The notes under the pieces were generated by a model, which was not told the origin of the DNA, did not search any database, and was given only the letters and a program-made list of their open reading frames with translations. A program made the position numbers and the translations under genes. A stretch of 64,000 nt of DNA from Pseudomonas asplenii (GTDB lineage: Bacteria; Pseudomonadota; Gammaproteobacteria; Pseudomonadales; Pseudomonadaceae), in contig NZ_JSYZ01000009.1 in the NCBI RefSeq assembly GCF_001293465.1, positions 682,794 through 746,793 of the forward strand. Direction: 5' to 3'. Shown piece after piece: positions 28,474-37,071 of this stretch (positions within the stretch are counted from its first letter, which is position 1; the number at the start of each line of letters is the position of its first letter).

Positions 28474-29145
28474 TCAGTGGTTGACGGTGAACGCCAGCAT
28501 CATCGACAACTGGCACATCGGTCGGCCACTCTCGGCATGCCACTGGTTGAAGGCGTCCTGGACGATCGCCAGGTCGCGCAGGCTGGTCGGCACCTTGTCG
28601 ATGATGTCCTGGGCGTTGAGCGCCGCCACCACGTCATTGCTCGGCACGAAGGTGTCCTTGCCGACCATCCGCAGCAGCCGCGGTGCCGACAGGCCGCCGA
28701 GCTGATGCCCGTGCCTGGCCAGGTACTTCCACAGACCGGTGATCTCGGTCACCGGCCAGTCGGCGATCAGGTTGCCGAAGCTGCCCTTCTCCTTCGCCAC
28801 GTCCAACACCATCTGCGCATTGCGCGGCACGCTCTTGAGCTTGCCCAGGTGACGGATGATCCGCGTGTCCTGCATCAGCCGTTCCAGGTGCTCGGCGCCC
28901 ATCAGCACCACCTTTTCCGGATCGAAGCCGAAGAACACCTGCTCGAAGGCCGGCCACTTGGCGTCCACCAGGCTGTGCTTGAGCCCGGCACGGAACACCC
29001 GCAGGGCGATCAGCGACAGGTAGCGATCATCGCCTAGCGCACGCAGTTGCTCCGGGGTCCGGGGCACCGGCAGTTGCGCCTCCAGCGCCGCTGCCGAACC
29101 GAAGCGGTTCAGGCAGTACTCGTGCAGCCACTTGTAGTCGCGCAT
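28474..29145 (-). CDS. DNA-3-methyladenine glycosylase I family protein
   Basis: 223 residues. Belongs to the Tag-like adenine glycosylase family: LIALRVFRAGLKHSLVDAKWPAFEQVFFGFDPEKV and RIIRHLGKLKSVPRNAQMVLDVAKEKGSFGNLIADWP are the diagnostic helical blocks. The classical Tag N-terminal zinc-site Cys is replaced; it ends instead with MCQLSMMLAFTVNH. Probably removes alkylated bases, though this subfamily is less studied. Starts ten bases after ttcA in the same direction. Confidence 0.85.
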   Translation of the reverse strand: MRDYKWLHEYCLNRFGSAAALEAQLPVPRTPEQLRALGDDRYLSLIALRVFRAGLKHSLVDAKWPAFEQVFFGFDPEKVVLMGAEHLERLMQDTRIIRHLGKLKSVPRNAQMVLDVAKEKGSFGNLIADWPVTEITGLWKYLARHGHQLGGLSAPRLLRMVGKDTFVPSNDVVAALNAQDIIDKVPTSLRDLAIVQDAFNQWHAESGRPMCQLSMMLAFTVNH

Positions 29146-29155
29146 GCCGCTTCCC

Positions 29156-29980
29156 TTACAGGTTCACGACATTGACGAAACGCGAGGCGGCGGTCTCGTC
29201 GATACGCAGGCTGGCGAAATCGAACAGGTTGCGGTCGGCCAGTTGCGACGGGCTGACATTCTGCAGGCCGCGGAAGATGTTCTCGGTACGGCCGGGGTTC
29301 TTGCGCTCCCACTCCTGCAGCATTTCCTTGACCACCTGGCGCTGCAGGTTTTCCTGGGAACCGCAGAGGTTGCATGGAATGATCGGGAATTGCTTGAAGT
29401 CCGAGTAGGCCTGGATGTCCTTCTCGCTGCAGTACGCCAGCGGCCGGATCACCACGTTGCGGCCATCGTCGGCCAGCAACTTGGGCGGCATGGCCTTGAG
29501 CGAACCGTTGTAGAACATGTTGAGGAAGAAGGTCTCGACGATATCGTCGCGGTGGTGCCCCAGGGCCATCTTGGTCGCACCGATCTCGTCGGCGAAGGTA
29601 TACAGCGTGCCACGGCGCAGGCGCGAGCACAGCGAGCAGGTGGTCTTGCCTTCCGGTACCAGCTCCTTGACCACCGAGTAGGTATCCTTCTCGACGATGT
29701 GATACTCCACCCCCAGCTCTTTCAGGTAGGCGGGCAATACGTGCTCGGGGAAGCCGGGCTGCTTCTGGTCCATGTTCACGGCCACGATGTCGAACTTGAT
29801 CGGCGCCACTTTCTGCAGGTGCATCAGAACGTCGAGCATGGTGTAGCTGTCCTTGCCACCCGACAGGCAGACCATCACCTTGTCACCGTCCTCGATCATG
29901 TTGAAGTCGGCGACTGCCTCGCCCGCCTGCCGGCGAAGGCGTTTCTGCAGTTTGTTCTGATTGACCGAAAGAGTGCCCAT
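29156..29980 (-). CDS. ttcA: tRNA 2-thiocytidine(32) synthetase TtcA
   Basis: 274 residues. PP-loop VMVCLSGGKDSYTMLDVL (ATP adenylation), the CSLCSRLRRGTLY pair that binds the Fe-S cluster with the later IIPCNLCGSQENLQR, and LGHHRDDIVETFFLNMFYNG. Thiolates C32 of a few tRNAs. First gene of a leftward two-gene unit with the glycosylase. Confidence 0.97.
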   Translation of the reverse strand: MGTLSVNQNKLQKRLRRQAGEAVADFNMIEDGDKVMVCLSGGKDSYTMLDVLMHLQKVAPIKFDIVAVNMDQKQPGFPEHVLPAYLKELGVEYHIVEKDTYSVVKELVPEGKTTCSLCSRLRRGTLYTFADEIGATKMALGHHRDDIVETFFLNMFYNGSLKAMPPKLLADDGRNVVIRPLAYCSEKDIQAYSDFKQFPIIPCNLCGSQENLQRQVVKEMLQEWERKNPGRTENIFRGLQNVSPSQLADRNLFDFASLRIDETAASRFVNVVNL

Positions 29981-30042
29981 AGCCCTTGAAATCCGCGCGG
30001 TGTGTCGAAAAAGGCGGCTATTTTACGCACAAACCGAGCGGG

Positions 30043-30117
30043 GTGGGAGTGGAGCGGACGGACGCGGGCTTGCCGGCGGGGCTTTTGCTGCACTCAAGCG
30101 GGCAAGCCCGCTCCCAC
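30043..30117. repeat. Inverted pair of Pseudomonas REP elements
   Basis: A degenerate GTGGGAGTGGAGCGG...CGGGCTTGCCGG unit (30043-30080) faces AGCGGGCAAGCCCGCTCCCAC (30097-30117). This matches the well-known REP palindrome of fluorescent pseudomonads. Confidence 0.85.
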
Positions 30118-30148
30118 AAGGCCTTGGCAGTCCCTGAAACGCTGATCC

Positions 30149-30172
30149 TGTGGGTACGGGCTTGCCCGCGAA
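30149..30172 (+). repeat. Single REP element
   Basis: TGTGGGTACGGGCTTGCCCGCGA, one REP unit in the ttcA/Yip1 spacer. The rest of that 400-bp spacer also holds TGCGAC-ATAAG-GTCGCA near 30277, and no ORF. Confidence 0.8.
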
Positions 30173-30380
30173 GCCCTCTGGGGTACTTCACCAAATGCTA
30201 CAACGCGATTACAGCCACGACCGACAGTGCGATTTGCTCTAAAACCCCGGTTTTATTGGCCCCAGCCCTTTCTATACTGCGACATAAGGTCGCAGACATA
30301 TCCAGACCTCCGATTACTCTGGCCGTCTGTCCCGGCGCTCCGTTTGGGGGGCGATGGTAATAACGAAAGGAGTGACTGAG

Positions 30381-30983
30381 ATGATCCATCACGTTGTGGG
30401 ACTGTTCACCCATCCTGATCAGGAATGGCGGGAGATCCGTGGCGACGCCGAGGAAAGCATCGGCCACATGTACCTCACCCACACCCTGATTCTTGCCGCG
30501 ATCCCTGCGGTCTCCGCCTTTATCGGCACCACCCGGGTCGGCTGGGTCATCGGCAACCGGGCGCCGGTCATGCTGACCCAGGAAAGCGCGATCTGGATGA
30601 CCATCATGTCCTACCTGGCCATGCTTGCCGGGGTGGCGGTGATGGGCGCGTTCATCCACTGGATGGCCCGCACCTACGACGCCAACCCCACTCTGTCGCG
30701 TTGCGTCGCCTTTGCCACTTACACCGCCACCCCGCTGTTCATCGGCGGCCTGGCAGCGCTCTACCCGCACATGTGGCTGGGCATGATCGTCGGCACGGCG
30801 GCGATCTGCTACACCGTCTATCTGCTGTACGTCGGCCTGCCGACGTTCATGAACATACCTTCGGACGAAGGTTTCCTGTTCTCCAGCTCGGTACTGGCCG
30901 TCGGGCTGGTCGTGCTGGTGGCGATCATGGCCTTCACCGTGGTCGTCTGGGGCCTGGGAGTGGGCCCGGTCTATACCAACTGA
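30381..30983 (+). CDS. Yip1 family inner-membrane protein
   Basis: 200 residues from MIHHVVGLFTHPDQEWREI with AAAGGAG upstream. Five membrane helices (LTHTLILAAIPAVSAFIG; WMTIMSYLAMLAGVAVMGAF; CVAFATYTATPLFIGGLAAL; MWLGMIVGTAAICYTVYLLYV; AVGLVVLVAIMAFTVVVWGL). The FTHPDQEW motif and fold match bacterial Yip1-domain proteins. Function unknown. Confidence 0.88.
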   Translation: MIHHVVGLFTHPDQEWREIRGDAEESIGHMYLTHTLILAAIPAVSAFIGTTRVGWVIGNRAPVMLTQESAIWMTIMSYLAMLAGVAVMGAFIHWMARTYDANPTLSRCVAFATYTATPLFIGGLAALYPHMWLGMIVGTAAICYTVYLLYVGLPTFMNIPSDEGFLFSSSVLAVGLVVLVAIMAFTVVVWGLGVGPVYTN

Positions 30984-30997
30984 ATAACCAGAAAACT

Positions 30998-31037
30998 GCC
31001 GACACGGGCCGCCGCAAGGCGGCCTCTTCATGTCGGC
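30998..31037 (+). terminator. Terminator after the Yip1-family gene
   Basis: Inner stem GGCCGCC-GCAA-GGCGGCC (31007-31024) with a GNRA-type loop, followed by TCTTC. An outer stem GCCGACA/TGTCGGC extends it. Confidence 0.7.
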
Positions 31038-31114
31038 ACGACCATTCGGCGCCTGACGGATTCGGAATCGCCGGGGTTTGCGGCATACTCCACGTCTCTA
31101 GAGAGATGTACAGC

Positions 31115-31609
31115 ATGCCCGAGCAACTCAATACCCGCGTCGAAGACTGTTTCCTGCAAGCCGAATCCTTTTTCAAACGATCCTTCAAACGCCCCACCAT
31201 CAGTCTCAAGCTGCGGGGCCAGAAAGCCGGTGTCGCCCACCTGCACGAGAACCTGCTGCGCTTCAACCCACAGTTGTACCGGGAGAACAGCGAGGACTTC
31301 CTGCGCCAGACCGTACCCCACGAGGTCGCCCACCTGATTGCCCACCAACTGTTCGGCGACCGTATCCAGCCCCATGGCGAGGAATGGCAACTGATCATGC
31401 GCGGCGTCTATGAACTGCCGCCCAACCGCTGCCACACCTATGAAGTGCAACGGCGCAGCGTGACCCGCTACATCTATCGCTGCCCCTGTGCCGACAGTGA
31501 TTTCCCCTTCTCGGCCCAACGCCATCGGCTGGTCGGCCAGGGGCGCCGTTATCTGTGTCGGCGCTGCCGGCAGACGCTGGTGTTCAGTGGCGAGGTCCGC
31601 GTCGAGTAA
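31115..31609 (+). CDS. sprT: SprT-family zinc metalloprotease-like protein
   Basis: 164 residues from MPEQLNTRVEDCFLQAE (an ATG three codons earlier is possible). Zinc-protease motif TVPHEVAHLIAHQLFG (HExxH), with the third ligand expected in PHGEEWQLIM. C-terminal zinc ribbon with CPCADSDFPF and YLCRRCRQTL. Relatives of the SPRTN domain cleave DNA-protein crosslinks in eukaryotes; bacterial SprT is poorly characterised. Confidence 0.92.
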   Translation: MPEQLNTRVEDCFLQAESFFKRSFKRPTISLKLRGQKAGVAHLHENLLRFNPQLYRENSEDFLRQTVPHEVAHLIAHQLFGDRIQPHGEEWQLIMRGVYELPPNRCHTYEVQRRSVTRYIYRCPCADSDFPFSAQRHRLVGQGRRYLCRRCRQTLVFSGEVRVE

Positions 31610-31631
31610 TCGGCAGGACCAACACCGGCCC

Positions 31632-31655
31632 TTGTGGAAGCGGGCTTGCCCGCGA
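31632..31655 (+). repeat. Single REP element
   Basis: TTGTGGAAGCGGGCTTGCCCGCGA unit just after sprT, in the gap to the convergent CoA-transferase gene. Confidence 0.8.
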
Positions 31656-31682
31656 AAAAGCCGGCACGGCCCCTCCCCTGGC

Positions 31683-32900
31683 TCAGCCCAGCACACCCGC
31701 CCTGCGCAACGCCACGATCCCCTCGTCGCTGTAGCCCAGCCCACGCAATACTTCATCCCCATGTTCGCCCACGCCGGCCCCGATATGCCTGGGCTGCGGC
31801 AACCCCTGGGAAAACTTCAGCGGACACGCCATCTGCGCCTGGCTGCCGCCCTCTCCACGTGGCACCTGCACCACGGCGCCCCGGGCCTTCAGTTGCGGGT
31901 GCTCGACCGCCTCGGCCAGATCCAGCACCGGTTCGACGCAGGCATCGATGCCGGCAAACAACCCGCACAACGCCTGGTAGTCATGCTTCTCGAACTCCTC
32001 TTGCAACTGCTGCTTGAGCCACTGTTGTCGCGCAGGGTCGGGCGACAGCCCATGGCGGGCCAGTTCCGGACGCCCCAGCACGCCACAGAACGCATTCATG
32101 AAGTTCGGTTCCAGACTGCCGACAGAAAACCAGCGCCCGTCACGACTGCGGTAATAGTCATAGAAACTGCCACCATTGAGCACTTGCGTCTCCCGTCCCG
32201 GCTCGACGCCACAGGCCAGAAAACCGGCGCCAGCCAAGGCATTCAGACTGAACGCGCAATCGGTCATGCTCACGTCGACGTACTGCCCCTGCCCCGTCTG
32301 CTGCCGGGCGATCACCGCCGCCAGCAAGCCGACCACCCCGTGCAGGGAGCCCCCCGCCACATCCGCCACCTGCATTGCCAACGGCAAGGGCCCGCCCTGC
32401 GCCCGCCCGGTGTAGCTGGCCAGCCCCGACAATGCCAGGTAGTTGATGTCATGCCCGGCGCGATCACGATAGGGCCCGGTCTGACCGTAGCCGGTGATCG
32501 CCACGTAGATCAGCCGCGGATTGAGGCGCTTGAGCGCTTCATAGCCCAGGCCCAGGCGATCCATCACACCGGGACGGAATTGCTCCAGCAGGATGTCGTA
32601 CTCGAGCACCAGTCGATGAACGATCGCCCGCGCTTGGGCCTGCTTGAGATCCAGGGCCAGGCTGCGTTTGTTGCGATTGAGATAGGCATGGCTGGCGGCA
32701 ACACCCTGGTCGTGAGGGGGCAGCACCCGCAACAGATCCTGGCGCGTGGGCGATTCGATGCGCAGGACCTCGGCGCCCATGTCCGCCAGCAACAACGAGG
32801 CGAACGGCCCCGGCAGCAGCGTCGAGAAATCGAGAATCTTCAGCGAGGCCAGCGGGCCCGCTGCCGGCACTTGCACGGTCTCTTGCACGGATTCCCGCAT
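31683..32900 (-). CDS. CaiB/BaiF family CoA transferase (class III)
   Basis: 405 residues from ATG (MRESVQETVQVPAAGPLASL); AGGTGG is upstream. N-terminal block LKILDFSTLLPGPFASLLLADMGAEVLRIE and NRNKRSLALDLKQ bind CoA. The catalytic Asp is in DRAGHDINYLALSG. Family members include formyl-CoA transferase and alpha-methylacyl-CoA racemase; KFSQGLPQPRHIGAGVGEHGDEVL at the end is more racemase-like. It ends near sprT and starts about 100 bases from the dctA terminator. Confidence 0.9.
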   Translation of the reverse strand: MRESVQETVQVPAAGPLASLKILDFSTLLPGPFASLLLADMGAEVLRIESPTRQDLLRVLPPHDQGVAASHAYLNRNKRSLALDLKQAQARAIVHRLVLEYDILLEQFRPGVMDRLGLGYEALKRLNPRLIYVAITGYGQTGPYRDRAGHDINYLALSGLASYTGRAQGGPLPLAMQVADVAGGSLHGVVGLLAAVIARQQTGQGQYVDVSMTDCAFSLNALAGAGFLACGVEPGRETQVLNGGSFYDYYRSRDGRWFSVGSLEPNFMNAFCGVLGRPELARHGLSPDPARQQWLKQQLQEEFEKHDYQALCGLFAGIDACVEPVLDLAEAVEHPQLKARGAVVQVPRGEGGSQAQMACPLKFSQGLPQPRHIGAGVGEHGDEVLRGLGYSDEGIVALRRAGVLG

Positions 32901-33007
32901 AGCCACCTACCTGATCAGCGCGATGCCTCAAAGACTAGGCAGCCGATGGCTCGACGGCAATTACCACAACGCTCGGGAAGACTGACGCAAACGCTCATCG
33001 ACAGGCA

Positions 33008-33033
33008 TGAAAAAACCCATCCGAGGATGGGTT
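33008..33033 (-). terminator. dctA terminator
   Basis: On the minus strand AACCCATC-CTCG-GATGGGTTTTTTCATG: a seven- to eight-bp stem followed by six Ts, 20-45 bases after the dctA stop. Confidence 0.88.
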
Positions 33034-33053
33034 CTTTCAACTTGCGCAGAGGC

Positions 33054-34385
33054 TTACTTGACGTTTGGCGCCTGGCCTTCGGCCACGCCCAGGTCGTCCA
33101 GGGTGCGCTCGTCTTCGATCGCGCGACCACCGGAAGCCAGTTCCGCGTGCAGCTTGTCTTCGTCCAGTTCCTTGACCCACTTGGCCACGACCACGGTCGC
33201 CACCGCGTTGCCCACCAGGTTGGTCAGGGCACGGGCTTCGGACATGAAGCGGTCGATACCCAGGATCAGCGCCAGGCCGGCAACCGGCAGGTGGCCGACG
33301 GCGGACAGGGTGGCGGCCAGTACGATGAAACCACTGCCGGTCACGCCAGCAGCGCCCTTGGAGGACAGCAGCAGCACCAGCAGCAGGGTAATCTGGTGAG
33401 TGATGTCCATGTGGGTGTCGGTCGCCTGGGCGATGAACACGGCCGCCATGGTCAGGTAGATCGAGGTACCGTCGAGGTTGAACGAGTAGCCGGTTGGAAT
33501 CACCAGGCCCACGACCGATTTCTTCGCGCCCAGGCGCTCCATCTTCACCAGCATGCGTGGCAGGGCCGATTCCGAGGAGGAAGTCCCCAGTACGATCAGC
33601 AGTTCCTCACGGATGTAGCGAACCAGCTTCAGCACGCTGAAACCGTGGGCACGGCAGATGGCGCCCAGCACCAGCAGCACGAACAGCACGCAGGTGATGT
33701 AGAAGCAGATCATCAGCTGGCCGAGTTGCACCAGCGAGCCCACGCCATAGGCGCCGATGGTGAAGGCCATGGCACCCAGCGCGCCCAGTGGCGCCAGTTT
33801 CATGATCATGTTGATGATGTTGAACATCGCGTGGGCGAAGCGATCGATCAGGTCCAGCAGCGGACGGCCGTAGTCGCCCAGGCGATGCAGGGCGAAGCCG
33901 AAGATCACCGAGAACATCAGCACCTGCAGGATGTCGCCGTTGGCGAAGGCACCGACGATGGTGTTCGGGATCACGTTCAGGATGAAGCCGACCACGCTCT
34001 GGTCCGCACCGGCAGTGACGTAGGCAGCGACTTTCTTGGCGTCCAGGGTGGCGACGTCGATGTGCATGCCGTTGCCCGGCTGGACAACGTTGACCACGAT
34101 CAGGCCGATCAGCAAAGCGAGGGTCGAGACGATTTCAAAGTAGAGCAGTGCATAACCACCGGTCTTGCCGACCGATTTCATGCTTTGCATGCCAGCGATA
34201 CCGCTGACCACGGTGCAGAAGATGATGGGGGCGATGACCATTTTGATCAGCTTGATAAAGCCGTCACCCAGTGGCTTGAGGGCCACGCCGGTCTGTGGGT
34301 AGAAATGGCCGAGCAGGATACCGATAGCGATCGCTACGATGACCTGGAAATACAGCGATTTGTACAGTGGCTGACGAGTCGTCAT
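33054..34385 (-). CDS. dctA: C4-dicarboxylate transporter DctA
   Basis: 443 residues from MTTRQPLYKSLYFQVIVAIAIG with AGGA eight bases upstream. DAACS-family proton/dicarboxylate symporter with eight helices and two re-entrant loops; visible motifs are LGTSSSESALPRMLVKME (HP1), YSFNLDGTSIYLTMAAVFIAQ (helix 7) and SKGAAGVTGSGFIVLAATL (HP2). Takes up succinate, fumarate and malate. A canonical sigma54 promoter lies about 130 bases upstream, in keeping with DctB/DctD control known for this gene. Confidence 0.97.
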   Translation of the reverse strand: MTTRQPLYKSLYFQVIVAIAIGILLGHFYPQTGVALKPLGDGFIKLIKMVIAPIIFCTVVSGIAGMQSMKSVGKTGGYALLYFEIVSTLALLIGLIVVNVVQPGNGMHIDVATLDAKKVAAYVTAGADQSVVGFILNVIPNTIVGAFANGDILQVLMFSVIFGFALHRLGDYGRPLLDLIDRFAHAMFNIINMIMKLAPLGALGAMAFTIGAYGVGSLVQLGQLMICFYITCVLFVLLVLGAICRAHGFSVLKLVRYIREELLIVLGTSSSESALPRMLVKMERLGAKKSVVGLVIPTGYSFNLDGTSIYLTMAAVFIAQATDTHMDITHQITLLLVLLLSSKGAAGVTGSGFIVLAATLSAVGHLPVAGLALILGIDRFMSEARALTNLVGNAVATVVVAKWVKELDEDKLHAELASGGRAIEDERTLDDLGVAEGQAPNVK

Positions 34386-34512
34386 TGCAAAGTTCCTCAA
34401 GAGATCACCCAGCTGTCATCCATCTGACAGATGCGCAACCTGAAGCACGAACCCTCCTGCACCGGAGGGATTTGTTGTTTGTCGAACTGCGTGGGCAGAC
34501 CATTCCCCTATC

Positions 34513-34528
34513 GCAAAGCGCGTGCCAC
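34513..34528 (-). promoter_or_regulatory. Sigma54 (RpoN) promoter of dctA
   Basis: On the minus strand TGGCACGCGCTTTGC: TGGCAC, five bases, TTGC, an exact match to the -24/-12 consensus. Predicted start near 34500 gives a leader of about 115 bases, which contains a CCTCC...GGAGG hairpin. Confidence 0.9.
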
Positions 34529-34605
34529 TTTCGGAAAATTCCGTCAAAGCCTTTAGCCATCAGGCTTTCAGTCGTTTTCTGTCAGCCAGCCCTTACAGAA
34601 TAGAT

Positions 34606-34660
34606 GGCGGATTTCCGCCCTTCCACTGTCAGCAGCCATGGATTTTGGCGGATATCCGCC
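34606..34660. promoter_or_regulatory. Tandem palindromes upstream of the dctA sigma54 promoter (candidate enhancer)
   Basis: GGCGGATTTCCGCC (34606-34619) and the perfect palindrome GGCGGATATCCGCC (34647-34660), 41 bp apart (about four helical turns). A half-site GATCCGCC follows at 34688-34695. They lie 105-160 bp upstream of the predicted dctA start, where enhancer-binding proteins such as DctD bind. They could instead serve the divergent AraC-type gene. Confidence 0.7.
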
Positions 34661-34718
34661 TTGTTCCGCGTCAACATCCCTGACTAAGATCCGCCATTCA
34701 ACGGACATGGACCGCCCC

Positions 34719-35717
34719 ATGCGTGAACGCAGCATCGCCAGCCACTTTGCCAATGCCGCCCTGGATGGCGCACGTCGCCGGGGCTACGCCTACTCGGGCT
34801 TGCTGCAACGACTGGGCATCGCCCCGGAGCTGTTGAGCGAACCCAAGGCACGCCTGGCCCCGGAGCAGTTCACCCAGTTGCTGCAAGGCCTGTGGCTGGA
34901 ACTGGATGACGAATACCTGGGGTTCGGCCAGAGTCGCAGCCAGCGCGGCACCTTCGCCATGATGTGCCACGCGCTGATCCATTGCAGCAACCTGGAAAAG
35001 GCCCTCAACCGCGGGTTGCTGTTCTACCGGCTGTTTCCCGAAGGGCCGCTGCTGAGTCTTGCGCGCGAGGGCGACAAGGTCCGGCTGAGCCTGGATGCCT
35101 CGAATCTCTGGGACCCGGAACATTTCCTCTGCGAATGCCTGCTGGTGATCTGGCATCGCCTCGGCAGTTGGCTGGTCGGCCAGCGCATCCGCCTGGAACA
35201 GGCCACTTTCCACTACCCGCGTCCCGCCCATGCCAGCGAGTACGACCTGCTGTTCCCCTGCCCGCTGGAATTCTGCGCCCCCACCAGCAGCCTGCTCTTC
35301 AGCAGCCGTTACCTGGGCATGCCGTTGTTGCAGGACGAACGGACCCTCAAGCAGTTTCTGCGGCGGGCCCCGGCCGACCTGCTGGCCCGCCCCGATGACG
35401 GCGACAGCCTGAGCAGTCAATTGCGCCGCCTGCTCAGCCGCGACGCCAGCCGCTGGCCGGACCTGGAGGCCGTCGCCCAGCATCTGCACATCAGTGCCCA
35501 GACCCTGCGACGGCATCTGCGCGAGGAAGGCACCCGCTTCCAGGAGCTCAAGGATCAACTGCGGCGGGATATCGCCATCTACCATCTGGGCCGTAACGAC
35601 CTGTCGTTGCAACAGATCGCCGAGCAACTGGGATTCTCCGAGCCCTCGGCGTTTCACCGGGCATTCAAGAAGTGGACCGGCCTGACCCCGGGCGCCTATC
35701 GCGCCCAGGAGTTGTAG
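34719..35717 (+). CDS. AraC-family transcriptional regulator
   Basis: 332 residues from MRERSIASHFANAALDG; an ATG four codons earlier is equally free of a strong ribosome site. The N-terminal two thirds match the arabinose-binding-like domain of OruR/ArgR-type regulators (YSGLLQRLGIAPELLSEPKARLAPEQFTQLLQ). The C-terminal HTH pair is LEAVAQHLHISAQTLRRHLREEGT and LSLQQIAEQLGFSEPSAFHRAFKKWTGLTPGAYR. Divergent from dctA. Inducer unknown; related proteins respond to amino acids or small metabolites. Confidence 0.9.
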   Translation: MRERSIASHFANAALDGARRRGYAYSGLLQRLGIAPELLSEPKARLAPEQFTQLLQGLWLELDDEYLGFGQSRSQRGTFAMMCHALIHCSNLEKALNRGLLFYRLFPEGPLLSLAREGDKVRLSLDASNLWDPEHFLCECLLVIWHRLGSWLVGQRIRLEQATFHYPRPAHASEYDLLFPCPLEFCAPTSSLLFSSRYLGMPLLQDERTLKQFLRRAPADLLARPDDGDSLSSQLRRLLSRDASRWPDLEAVAQHLHISAQTLRRHLREEGTRFQELKDQLRRDIAIYHLGRNDLSLQQIAEQLGFSEPSAFHRAFKKWTGLTPGAYRAQEL

Positions 35718-35721
35718 GCCA

Positions 35722-37071
35722 TCAGGGCGTCGGGAAGTGGATGCGGAACGATGCCCCCCCCAGGGGTGAGTCACCCAGGGTCAGCTCGGCGTCGTAGCTT
35801 TCGATGATGTCCTTGACCACCGCCAGGCCGATCCCCTGCCCCGGATGCTGGCGATCCAGACGTTCGCCGCGCTGGAGAATCCGCGCCCGCTGGTCCGGCG
35901 GCACCCCGGGGCCATCGTCCTCGACATACACCTCGATCCCCTGCAAACCACGGCGCAGGCTGATGCGCACCTGGCTCAGGCATAGCCGGTAGGCGTTTTC
36001 CAGCAGGTTGCCGAGCAGTTCCAGCAGGGCGCCCTGCTCGATCGGCACATGGCTGAACTCGGGCACATCGATGTCGACCCGCACCCGCTTGTCACGGTAG
36101 ACCTTGTCCAGGGTGCTGCAGAGGCTGTCGAGCACCGGCCGCAGCTCGACCTGATGTCGCACCAGGCCGCTCTTGCGCAGGCTGGCGCGCTGCAACTGGT
36201 AGCTGATCTGCTGGTTCATGCGCTCGATCTGGCTTTGCAGGATCCACGCCTGGTCGCGGTCCTGCGGACGCTGCGCCATCCCCTCACTGACACCTTGCAG
36301 CACCGCCAGCGGCGTTTTCAGGCTGTGGGCCAGGTCGTCCAGGGAATCGCGATAGCGGCTGCGCTGCTCGCGCTCGCTACGCAGCAGGCGGTTGAGGGAG
36401 CCGGTCAGGCGCAACAGCTCGCGCGGATGCTCCTCGCTGAGGCTCTGCAGTTCACCGCTTTCGATCTCGTCCAGTTCCTGGCTCAGCCGCCGCAACGCCC
36501 GCAGGCCCCAGGTCAGACCGATCCACAGCAACGCCAACAGCACCGACAGCGCCGCGCCGAAGCCCAGGTAGAGCTTCTCGCGCAGGCCGGCGAGGGTCAT
36601 CTTGTATTCACGCATCGGCTGCAGGGCGACGAAGCTGTAGGCCGCGCTCTTGCCGCCCAGCAGCTTGACCTCGACGTCATAGACGAAGAACTCGTTGCCG
36701 TTGTCTTCGCGGATCTTCGCGAATTCGTTGCCCCGGCCGTCATAACGCGGTTTGTAGTTGATGTTCTCTTCCTGGGTCGCCCGCGAGCGCCAGACCAGGC
36801 GACCGTCGCGGTCGTAGATATAACCGAGCAGGCGACTGTCCGGCAGGTTGAACTGCTCGTCGGGCAGCAGGGTGGGCATCTGCAGTTGCTTCTTGTTGTC
36901 CACCCGCGCCGCGGAAATCAGCGTGGTGACATCCGAGGCCAGCCGCTGCTCGATAGCGTCCTGCAAGGCCAGACTGAAGGCCCCCTGCATCGCGGGCAGC
37001 AGCGCCAGCATGAACAGAATCGCCAGGGTCGTGGCGGCCAGCATCAGCCGCACCCGTAGCGAACGAATCAT
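35722..37071 (-). CDS. phoQ: Sensor histidine kinase PhoQ
   Basis: 449 residues. Membrane segments 10-30 and about 172-192 flank a periplasmic sensor containing the acidic surface stretch KIREDNGNEFFVYDVEVK, which in PhoQ binds Mg2+ or cationic peptides. HAMP, then DSLDDLAHSLKTPLAVLQGV with the phosphoryl His (the PhoQ form of the H box). HATPase with LLGNLLENAYRLC and EDDGPGVPPDQRARIL, and HPGQGIGLAVVKDI. Overlaps phoP by four bases. Confidence 0.9.
   Translation of the reverse strand: MIRSLRVRLMLAATTLAILFMLALLPAMQGAFSLALQDAIEQRLASDVTTLISAARVDNKKQLQMPTLLPDEQFNLPDSRLLGYIYDRDGRLVWRSRATQEENINYKPRYDGRGNEFAKIREDNGNEFFVYDVEVKLLGGKSAAYSFVALQPMREYKMTLAGLREKLYLGFGAALSVLLALLWIGLTWGLRALRRLSQELDEIESGELQSLSEEHPRELLRLTGSLNRLLRSEREQRSRYRDSLDDLAHSLKTPLAVLQGVSEGMAQRPQDRDQAWILQSQIERMNQQISYQLQRASLRKSGLVRHQVELRPVLDSLCSTLDKVYRDKRVRVDIDVPEFSHVPIEQGALLELLGNLLENAYRLCLSQVRISLRRGLQGIEVYVEDDGPGVPPDQRARILQRGERLDRQHPGQGIGLAVVKDIIESYDAELTLGDSPLGGASFRIHFPTP

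Noticed and set aside
31488..34427. 979-codon plus-strand ORF across the CoA transferase and dctA genes
   Set aside because: Spans two well-supported minus-strand genes, their terminator and spacer; His/Gln-rich shadow.
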